Origin: Ruegeria sp. Alg231-54
GTDB taxonomy: Bacteria; Pseudomonadota; Alphaproteobacteria; Rhodobacterales; Rhodobacteraceae
Reading direction: 5' to 3'
Length of the DNA: 64,000 nt
Assembly (NCBI RefSeq): GCF_900143525.1
Contig: NZ_FREZ01000003.1
Coordinates: 186,001-250,000 of the forward strand
Position 1 is the first letter of the stretch, and each line of letters starts with the position of its first letter. A program made the position numbers and the translations under genes. Positions 57,514 through 64,000 of this stretch are shown piece after piece. The notes under the pieces were generated by a model. That model was given only the letters and a program-made list of their open reading frames with translations. It was not told where the DNA came from and ran no database searches.

Positions 57514-60500
57514 ATGGAACCCACACTATTTTCGTTCATCTGGAAACACTCAAAAAAGCAGCAACTTGTGCTGTTGTTTCTGACGGTATTGTCGTTTCCG
57601 TTTCTCTACGCCTCGCTTGAGCTGCCAAAACAGATCATCAACGACGCAATTGGTGCGCCCAACGATAGCGTTACGCTTTTTGGGTTCACCTTCACGCAGG
57701 TCCAATATCTGCTAATCCTCTGTTTTGCATTTTTGGCCACTGTAATCGCCAGCGGCTTGATGAAGATGCGCATCAACACGATGAAGGGCATATTGGCCGA
57801 GCGTATGCTGCGCCGGCTTCGGTTCACGCTGATTCACCGCGCGATGCGATTCCCGAAATCGTATTTTGCCACCACCAGCCAAGGTGAACTTGTTTCAATG
57901 ATCACCTCAGAGGCCGAACCGATGGGCGGTCTGATGGGTGATGCGATTGCCCAACCGGTGTTTCAGTTTGGTCAGATGATGACCATTGTCACCTTTCTGT
58001 TCATGCAAAGCGTTTGGTTTGGTCTGGCCAGCATCGCATTGATTCCGTTGCAGGCATGGCTGATCCCAAAACTGCAGCGCCAGATCAACCTGCTGAACAA
58101 GGAACGTATTCAGCAGGTCCGCCACCTCAGCTCGGAAATTGGCGAAAGCGCGGCGGGCATCAGCGATTTGCGGGCCAATGGTGGCTGGCGCTATCGGTTG
58201 GCACAATTCAGCCACCGGTTGGGAACCTTGTTCGAGATCCGGTTCAAGATCTACAACAAGAAGTTCTTTATGAAGTTCCTCAACAATCTGATCACTCAGA
58301 TGACACCGTTCCTGTTCTATTCGGTCGGTGGCTATCTGGCGATCACGGGTGAGGTGACAGTGGGCGCGTTGGTCGCGGCGCTTGGGGCATACAAGGACCT
58401 AAGTGGCCCATGGAAAGATTTGCTGACCTATTACAACCAGGTTCAGGATATGTCTTTGCGCTGGGAAATCGTCATTGAACGCTTTGCCCCGGACAACATG
58501 ATCCCTGAAGAGCTATTTGTGGGTGAGCCAGAGTCTATTCCGCATCTCAGCGGAGATATCGAACTGCGCAATGTAACAGTGCGCGATGATGACGGGAAAA
58601 CCATCCTTGAAGATATCGACCTGACCATCCCCAAGGGTGCCCGCGTTGCTATTCAGTCTTCAAGCGCCGCCGAACGCGGCGCGTTGGCACAACTGCTGAC
58701 ACGAGAGCTTTTGCCGATACAAGGCAGCGTCACAATTGCGGGTCATGATCTGCAAAAACTCCATCAGACGGTAATTGCGGCGCGGATCGGCTATGCCTAT
58801 TCGCGGCCCTATCTGTTTGACGGGACTTTGGGTGACAACCTCTTGATGCCGTTGCGAACCCGCCCACAACACGAACCCGACGCGAAGAGGGCCCCAAGCC
58901 GGTGGCAGATCGAAGCGGTGCGGGCCGGGAACCCACCGGATTCCCTGTTGGATGAGTGGATTGATCCCGGCCTGGCAGGGCTGGAAGACATCGAGGATAT
59001 CCGTAACTGGTGGTTCCAGCTGGTCGAGGCGATGGGCATCGACGAGTTCATGTTTCGCCGAACATTACGTACCCAGTTCGATCCATTGCAACATTCTGCC
59101 CTGGCGCGGGATATCGTAAATCTGCGCGATACGGTCGCGCAGAGGTTGGAAGAAAAAGACCTGGCGCGGTATGTCTATCGGTTCGAACCGGACCGCTTTA
59201 ACCCGGCGGTTCCACTGGGGGGCAACCTGCTGTTTGCCGCTCCGTCTCGCGATATCTCACCGGATATTCTGGCGGGCGATGATCGGTTCATGTGGATGCT
59301 GCGCCATCACGATCTGGATGATGACGCAATGAGCATTGCAAGCGCGGTGCTGGAAACACTGCTCCAGACGTTTGGGCGGGACGGGGCAGATCACCCGCTG
59401 TTTCTTCGTCTGGGTATGGCCAAGGAAATGTTCCACCGTCTGCTTGATATCGAGGATCGGCGCAAAGCCAAAGGGGATGAAGCAATCAGCGAGGGCGAGC
59501 GTGCCTTGTTGCTGACCGTTCCGTTCCTGCTGACGGCGGAACAGATCGGACCTGATTTTCCGGACGAGTACAAGGATAAGATCTTGGCCATTCGAAGGGG
59601 GCAGGCGGAACAGCTGCGTGCCTCGATGGACGGGATGTTCGTTCCGGTCACGCCAGATGCATATATTGAACGCATGACTGTCATGGAAAATGCCCTGTTC
59701 GGGCGGGTTTCTTTGATGGCCGGGGCGCACGCGGATGAAATCGAAGATGTCGTCGCCGAAGCCATGAACGAAGCTGGCCTGCGCCGCCGGGCGGCAGCCA
59801 TTATCTATGACCTACCGTCAGGACTTGGCGGGAATAACCTGCCGACAGTGTTTCAGGAACGCGCCGCATTCTCACGCGCGGGAATCAAGCGTCCTGATGT
59901 GTTGATCCTGGACAAAGCTCTGGCCAGCCATGATTCCGAGAGCAGGCTGAGAACCCGGCTGAAACTGCGGGAATTGTTGCCGGATTCCATCATGGTCTTC
60001 ATGGAGGATTACTTCGCCCATCCCGAAGCCTATGATCTGTTCGTCGAGATCAAGGATGGTCGAATTGACGGCGTCTCGCGGACCCGTCCAGAAGAGGAGG
60101 CCAGCTCAACGGATGACCTGAGCCGTAAGCTCAAGATTATCTCGTCGACCGAGCTGTTTTCCGGCATTGACGGTCGCAACCAGCGCCTTCTGGCGTTTTC
60201 GGCGCAATGGTACGATGCCGCAGCCGGGCAGATCATCTTTTCCGAAGGGCAAACGCCAGATGCCGCTTATCTGTGTATTTCGGGCGAAGCCGACCTGATC
60301 TGGAATGAAGGGAACGGAACCGCGCGTACGATCTCGGTCATCGAGCCGGGGCGTCTGATCGGAGACTTGTCGATTATCACAGGCGAAATTCGGCAATTTG
60401 ATTTGGTTGCGGTCAAAAATTGTTCGTTCCTGCGCATTGGGGCCGAGGAATTGCGCGCGGTTATTGAAAGTGACGCAGGTGTTGCAATGCAGCTGCTGCA

Positions 60501-60612
60501 AACGGTTGCCGGCTATCTGACTACGATTTCCGAAAGGCTAAACGCCGCCAATGCAACCTCATTGATCTTCGATGATGACGAGCCGAACCGGGAAACGGCC
60601 GACAATGCCTGA
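57514..60612 (+). CDS. ABC-exporter-like protein with degenerate ATPase domain and cNMP-binding domain
   Basis: A 1032-residue protein. N-terminal: an ABC type-1 six-helix transmembrane domain (about 15-310). Next: a nucleotide-binding-domain fold in which every catalytic motif is altered. The Walker A place reads QSSSAAERGA (381-390) with no GK[ST]; the Q-loop Gln is Ser430 (AYSRPYLF); the Walker B Asp800 is followed by Lys801 instead of Glu; the signature LSGGQ is replaced by LPTVFQ (776-781); and the H-loop His is gone. About 270 residues (445-715) are inserted between Q-loop and signature. C-terminal: a cNMP-binding domain (about 865-1015) with a cassette like GRLIGDLSIITGEIR. I start at 57514; 48 codons upstream are open but lack signals. 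It overlaps the CPBP gene by eight bases. Confidence 0.85.
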   Translation: MEPTLFSFIWKHSKKQQLVLLFLTVLSFPFLYASLELPKQIINDAIGAPNDSVTLFGFTFTQVQYLLILCFAFLATVIASGLMKMRINTMKGILAERMLRRLRFTLIHRAMRFPKSYFATTSQGELVSMITSEAEPMGGLMGDAIAQPVFQFGQMMTIVTFLFMQSVWFGLASIALIPLQAWLIPKLQRQINLLNKERIQQVRHLSSEIGESAAGISDLRANGGWRYRLAQFSHRLGTLFEIRFKIYNKKFFMKFLNNLITQMTPFLFYSVGGYLAITGEVTVGALVAALGAYKDLSGPWKDLLTYYNQVQDMSLRWEIVIERFAPDNMIPEELFVGEPESIPHLSGDIELRNVTVRDDDGKTILEDIDLTIPKGARVAIQSSSAAERGALAQLLTRELLPIQGSVTIAGHDLQKLHQTVIAARIGYAYSRPYLFDGTLGDNLLMPLRTRPQHEPDAKRAPSRWQIEAVRAGNPPDSLLDEWIDPGLAGLEDIEDIRNWWFQLVEAMGIDEFMFRRTLRTQFDPLQHSALARDIVNLRDTVAQRLEEKDLARYVYRFEPDRFNPAVPLGGNLLFAAPSRDISPDILAGDDRFMWMLRHHDLDDDAMSIASAVLETLLQTFGRDGADHPLFLRLGMAKEMFHRLLDIEDRRKAKGDEAISEGERALLLTVPFLLTAEQIGPDFPDEYKDKILAIRRGQAEQLRASMDGMFVPVTPDAYIERMTVMENALFGRVSLMAGAHADEIEDVVAEAMNEAGLRRRAAAIIYDLPSGLGGNNLPTVFQERAAFSRAGIKRPDVLILDKALASHDSESRLRTRLKLRELLPDSIMVFMEDYFAHPEAYDLFVEIKDGRIDGVSRTRPEEEASSTDDLSRKLKIISSTELFSGIDGRNQRLLAFSAQWYDAAAGQIIFSEGQTPDAAYLCISGEADLIWNEGNGTARTISVIEPGRLIGDLSIITGEIRQFDLVAVKNCSFLRIGAEELRAVIESDAGVAMQLLQTVAGYLTTISERLNAANATSLIFDDDEPNRETADNA

Positions 60613-61501
60613 CGCCCGCCCCGGCAGGTACATAGCGCATGAACGACTTGTTGCACCTTCGCGCGCACGGCCAGAGCTTTGGCGCCTGCTGGTCGGGCTG
60701 ACCATTGTTGGCGTGGTTGGCATCCTTCTGAACTTTCTACTTTTTGGATTGGTTGCGGGTTTTGGATCCGTCGAATGGGCCCAAGGTTTGCTGACCGGCG
60801 CATCCCCGGTTGCACTTTTGGTTCTACTGGCAAGCTTTGGCTTCATCACATTGGGCGTGTCCATCGCTGCAAAACGCCTACAACATCGAACTCTGAGCTC
60901 AATCTGTGGTCCATGGCGCAAGGGCATTGGGCAATTTTGGAATGTTTTTAAGGCATTGCTGATCGTTGGGATCGTCGTGGCCATCTTGCCGCCATATGGC
61001 ATGGGCGCAACGCTGACGCAGAATTTGGCACTGTCGACCTGGCTGTTGTTTCTGCCTTTCTCGCTTTTTGCAGTGCTGATTCAGACAAGCGCAGAAGAGG
61101 TGCTTTTTCGGGGATACATTCAGCAAAGTCTGGCAGCGCGATTCCGATCGCCGGTTATTTGGTTGGGCGTACCGTCGATTTTGTTCGCGGCAGGTCACTA
61201 TGCCCCCGGCGCGGCCGGAGACAACGCGCTATTGGTTGCTGTGTGGTCTGGGATGTTTGGCCTGATGGCGGCGGATCTGACGGCACGGGCAGGGACGTTG
61301 GGGCCTGCTATCGCATTGCACCTGTTCAATAATATGGTCGCTCTCCTGTTTGTTTCCTTACCCGATGGCTTAAGTGGTCTGGCATTGTATCTGCTTCCTT
61401 ACGACATGTCGGATACCGGGGCGCTGCGGCAATGGCTGTATGTGGATTTTGCTGTGATGATCGTCAGTTGGCTAACAGCGCGGGTTGCGCTCAGGCGTTG
61501 A
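60605..61501 (+). CDS. CPBP family intramembrane metalloprotease
   Basis: A 298-residue membrane protein with about eight helices and the Rce1/Abi motifs: EExxxR in SAEEVLFRGYIQ (about residue 163), FAAGH, and HLFNN. Such proteases act on prenylated or signal-like peptides, or give immunity to bacteriocins. The start codon lies inside the end of the ABC-like gene, so the two are co-translated and probably work on the same process. The accD gene follows after 60 bases. Confidence 0.87.
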   Translation: MPDARPGRYIAHERLVAPSRARPELWRLLVGLTIVGVVGILLNFLLFGLVAGFGSVEWAQGLLTGASPVALLVLLASFGFITLGVSIAAKRLQHRTLSSICGPWRKGIGQFWNVFKALLIVGIVVAILPPYGMGATLTQNLALSTWLLFLPFSLFAVLIQTSAEEVLFRGYIQQSLAARFRSPVIWLGVPSILFAAGHYAPGAAGDNALLVAVWSGMFGLMAADLTARAGTLGPAIALHLFNNMVALLFVSLPDGLSGLALYLLPYDMSDTGALRQWLYVDFAVMIVSWLTARVALRR

Positions 61502-61561
61502 TTGCATTTCTTTCCGTAGCGTCTTATTTGACGTCAAAGCCGCACAAGCCAAGGTTCCGAT

Positions 61562-62494
61562 ATGAACTGGATTACAAACTACGTCCGCCCACGGATCAAC
61601 TCGATCTTCTCGCGCCGAGAAGTGCCGGAGAATCTTTGGCACAAATGCGATGAATGCGGAACCATGCTGTTTCACCGTGAGTTGGCAGAAAACCAGAATG
61701 TCTGCACCCAGTGCGATCATCACATGGCGATCACTCCGCGCGAGCGGTTCGATCATCTTTTCGATGGTGGGATCTTTACCGAGGTCGAGGTTCCCGCGCC
61801 CAAAGACGATCCGCTGCAGTTCCGCGATCAGAAAAAGTACCCCGACCGGATGAAAGCCGCCCAAAAGAAAACGGGCGAGAAAGAGGCGATGTTGGTCGCT
61901 CTGGGTGAAATTGGCCGAACCCCGATTGTGGCAGCTGCGCAGGACTTTTCGTTCATGGGCGGATCCATGGGCATGTATGTCGGCAACGCGATCATCGCGG
62001 CCGCGCAAGAGGCGGTGAAGCTAAAGCGCCCGCTGATCCTGTTTTCGGCCGCTGGCGGCGCGCGGATGCAGGAAGGTATCCTGAGCCTGATGCAGATGCC
62101 CCGCACAACCGTGGCAGTAGAAATGCTGAAAGAGGCAAATCTGCCCTACATCGTAGTGCTGACTCACCCAACGACAGGTGGTGTGACGGCTTCATACGCG
62201 ATGCTGGGTGATGTCCATATCTCAGAGCCCAATGCGCTGATTTGTTTTGCCGGTCCACGCGTGATCGAACAGACGATCCGGGAAAAGCTGCCCGAAGGCT
62301 TCCAACGCGCGGAATACCTGTTGGATCACGGCATGTTGGACCGTGTGACCAAGCGGACCGAAATGCGCGATGAGTTGATCACCATCACGCGGATGTTGAT
62401 GAACCAGCCTCCGGCGGTCAAAGGTGATCTGCCTGCGCCCGAATCCGAAGATGCAGTGGCAGAAGCCCCGGCTGAAGACGCGGAAGAAAAATGA
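61562..62494 (+). CDS. accD: acetyl-CoA carboxylase carboxyltransferase subunit beta
   Basis: Carboxyltransferase beta subunit of acetyl-CoA carboxylase, making malonyl-CoA for fatty acids. The 310-residue protein starts with a zinc ribbon (C29, C32, C48, C51) and has the crotonase-fold stretches [12 protein letters not shown] and [14 protein letters not shown]. The C-terminus is an acidic Ala/Glu-rich tail. It overlaps folC by ATGA, the usual accD-folC pair. Confidence 0.97.
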   Translation: MNWITNYVRPRINSIFSRREVPENLWHKCDECGTMLFHRELAENQNVCTQCDHHMAITPRERFDHLFDGGIFTEVEVPAPKDDPLQFRDQKKYPDRMKAAQKKTGEKEAMLVALGEIGRTPIVAAAQDFSFMGGSMGMYVGNAIIAAAQEAVKLKRPLILFSAAGGARMQEGILSLMQMPRTTVAVEMLKEANLPYIVVLTHPTTGGVTASYAMLGDVHISEPNALICFAGPRVIEQTIREKLPEGFQRAEYLLDHGMLDRVTKRTEMRDELITITRMLMNQPPAVKGDLPAPESEDAVAEAPAEDAEEK

Positions 62495-63765
62495 CCTCTC
62501 AGACATCGGACATCATTCTGGAGAGGATGATGGCGCTGCATCCCAAGATCATTGACCTGACCTTGGATCGTGTCTGGCGTCTGCTGACCACGCTGAACAA
62601 TCCGCAAAACAAACTGCCGCCGGTGATCCATATCGCGGGAACCAACGGCAAGGGCTCGACCCAGGCCATGATCCGAGCGGGGCTGGAAGGGGCAGGGCTG
62701 ACCGCCCATGCCTATACCTCGCCCCACCTGGCCCGGTTTCATGAGCGTATTCGTCTGGCGGGTGAACTCATTTCCGAACCGGATCTGACGGCGGTTCTGG
62801 ACGAATGTTATGCCGCCAACGGTGGCGAGAACATCACGTATTTTGAGATCACGACCTGCGCGGCCCTGCTGGCTTTTGCCCGGTCCAAGGCGGACTACAC
62901 GTTGCTTGAGGTCGGGTTGGGTGGCCGGTTGGATGCGACCAATGTCATTCACGACCCAGCGGTAACGGTCATCACGCCGGTTTCAATCGACCATGAGCAA
63001 TTTCTGGGCGATACCTTGGGCAAGATCGCCGCAGAAAAGGCCGGCATCATCAAGCCCGGTGTTCCCTGCATCGTTGGCCCGCAACAGGATGAGGCGCTGG
63101 AGGTCATTGAATACACTGCCGCGCGTCTGGGTGCACCTTTGTTGATGCATGGCCAACACTGGCACGTCACCGAAGAAAACGGGCGGCTCGTCTATCAGGA
63201 CGAAACTGGCCTGCGCGATCTACCGCTGCCAAATCTGTTGGGCGCACATCAGTATCAAAATGCCGGTGCTGCGCTAGCGGTCTTGCGTTATCTGGATCTT
63301 GGGGAAGACGCCTATGAGGCTGCGGTGACCAAGGCTGAATGGCCAGCCCGCATGCAGCGATTGAAAACCGGCCCTCTGGTCGAACAGGCCCCCGAGGCCG
63401 AGCTCTGGCTGGATGGCGGTCACAACGCGGCCGCGGGTTTGGCATTGGCCGATCTACTGGCGAAGCTGCCTGCACGTCCAACCCATATGATCTGTGGGAT
63501 GTTGAACACAAAGGACGTCACCGGGTATCTGGCTCCGCTGGCCGCACAGGCGCAAAGCCTGACGGCAGTCTCTATCCCGGGCGAAGTCAATACGCTGAGC
63601 GCTGACGACACCGCTGAAGCCGCTTCTCGGGTTGGGCTAGCAGCGTCTACTGCCAATAGTGTGGCCGAGGCCCTGAAAAAAATTACTGAAGATGACCCGC
63701 AGGTGCGGGTTCTGATCTGTGGATCGCTATACCTGGCCGGTAATATTTTGCGCGAGAACGGCTGA
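62491..63765 (+). CDS. folC: folylpolyglutamate synthase / dihydrofolate synthase
   Basis: A Mur-ligase-like enzyme that adds glutamate to dihydropteroate and folates. At 424 residues it is standard. The P-loop is [21 protein letters not shown] holds the metal-binding segment; the C-terminal glutamate-ligase domain has LWLDGGHN. It is coupled to accD and ends in a region with an 11-base G run before the convergent zapE-like gene. Confidence 0.96.
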   Translation: MTSQTSDIILERMMALHPKIIDLTLDRVWRLLTTLNNPQNKLPPVIHIAGTNGKGSTQAMIRAGLEGAGLTAHAYTSPHLARFHERIRLAGELISEPDLTAVLDECYAANGGENITYFEITTCAALLAFARSKADYTLLEVGLGGRLDATNVIHDPAVTVITPVSIDHEQFLGDTLGKIAAEKAGIIKPGVPCIVGPQQDEALEVIEYTAARLGAPLLMHGQHWHVTEENGRLVYQDETGLRDLPLPNLLGAHQYQNAGAALAVLRYLDLGEDAYEAAVTKAEWPARMQRLKTGPLVEQAPEAELWLDGGHNAAAGLALADLLAKLPARPTHMICGMLNTKDVTGYLAPLAAQAQSLTAVSIPGEVNTLSADDTAEAASRVGLAASTANSVAEALKKITEDDPQVRVLICGSLYLAGNILRENG

Positions 63766-63806
63766 AAAAGGCGCATCCGCACAGCTTCATCTGGCCAAAA
63801 TATCCC

Positions 63807-63817
63807 GGGGGGGGGGG
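63807..63817. repeat. 11-base G homopolymer in an intergenic repeat-like sequence
   Basis: Eleven consecutive G follow TGGCCAAAATATCCC between folC and the zapE-like gene. The CCAAAATATCCCGGG core is, from memory, a dispersed intergenic motif in Rhodobacteraceae genomes. The run may vary in length between cells or be a sequencing weak spot; it is outside any coding region. Confidence 0.6.
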
Positions 63818-63833
63818 CCGCACAAAGCGAGGC

Positions 63834-63848
63834 AGGGGCAAAGCCCCT
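63834..63848. terminator. short perfect hairpin at the end of the zapE-like gene
   Basis: AGGGGC and GCCCCT pair around a three-base AAA loop; the right arm overlaps the zapE-like stop codon. A tight GC hairpin at the junction of convergent genes fits a 3'-end structure. The + strand is followed by ATTTCCCCC, so no strong T run exists. Confidence 0.45.
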
Positions 63849-64000
63849 ATTTCCCCCAATCCTGATCCTGCATCTCGCGCAGGCGCGACGCGGTACGCTC
63901 AAACTCAAACGTGCCTTCACCTTCGACATACAGCATTTCGGGCTCTGCCGCAGCTGAACAGATCAACCGGACCTTTCCCTCATACAGTGCGTCGATCAGC
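63847..64000 (-). CDS. zapE: ZapE/AFG1-like ATPase, C-terminal fragment
   Basis: Only the last 50 codons lie in the window. The visible end, containing DALYEGKVRLICSAAAEP, then FEFERTASRLREMQ and ending DWGK, matches the C-terminus of AFG1-like AAA ATPases called ZapE in cell division. The N-terminal AAA domain is outside. The stop codon is at 63847-63849, convergent with folC. Confidence 0.8.
   Translation of the reverse strand, partial: LIDALYEGKVRLICSAAAEPEMLYVEGEGTFEFERTASRLREMQDQDWGK

Overview
The window reads as a chromosomal segment of a marine alphaproteobacterium of the Roseobacter group (Rhodobacteraceae). The case is cumulative: moderately high G+C, a Na+-NQR operon, a TRAP transporter, a bioBFDAGC operon with BioR-type boxes, AcnB, a DUF6478-like gene, and gpmI-envC-ctpA and accD-folC gene pairs in the order seen in that group. 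I cannot name the species. Gene density is high and many operons use 1- or 4-base stop/start overlaps.

Layout. 1-64: 3' part of a tRNA-Leu. 0.6-10 kb: a partial acyclic-terpene-utilisation (atu) locus, with a TetR regulator and acyl-CoA dehydrogenase divergent from atuA, the two geranyl-CoA-type carboxylase subunits, a DinB/maleylpyruvate-isomerase-like protein and an AI-2E/PerM-family membrane protein. 10-12 kb: a Tat-exported CpdB-like nucleotidase. 12.4-17.8 kb: bioBFDAGC, complete from malonyl-ACP methylation to biotin, every junction a 4-base overlap, preceded by two BioR boxes. 18-20 kb: SLC13-type permease. 20.1-22.4 kb: queCDEF (preQ1 synthesis for queuosine). 22.5-33 kb: a catabolic and uptake region with GntR plus Asp/Glu-racemase-like enzyme, a ThDP enzyme, LysR, an enolase-superfamily enzyme, a DadA-like oxidase, TRAP DctPQM and a BASS-type transporter; its substrate is not known. 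33-35.8 kb: acnB. 35.8-36.8 kb: a scarred interval with an apparent IS3 orfA stump and a partial tRNA-Pro duplicate beside the intact tRNA-Pro(CGG). 36.9-38 kb: rRNA methyltransferase. 38.3-44.2 kb: nqrABCDEF. 44.2-46.4 kb: a decayed nucleotide-sugar dehydrogenase beside an intact epimerase. 46.4-48.6 kb: CBS protein, small membrane protein, then apbE and nqrM, the maturation factors for NQR. 48.7-54.5 kb: sulfatase-family hydrolase, then gpmI-envC-ctpA. 54.5-57.3 kb: MFS transporter and two Rhodobacteraceae-type genes. 57.5-63.8 kb: a very unusual ABC-exporter-like protein with a degraded ATPase site and cNMP domain, a CPBP protease, accD and folC. The window ends inside a zapE-like gene.

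How the parts work together. The biotin operon serves enzymes encoded nearby: the biotin-bearing AtuF and, through AccD, acetyl-CoA carboxylase. ApbE attaches FMN to NqrB and NqrC, and NqrM supports assembly of the same complex. The 22-33 kb block couples periplasmic capture and import of a small organic acid or amino acid derivative to its oxidation.

The best candidates for undescribed biology are the degenerate ABC-like protein at 57.5-60.6 kb, the enolase/DadA/TRAP catabolic block, and the shortened atu locus with its DinB-like partner. The stretches 65-276 and 475-642 show nothing I can support.
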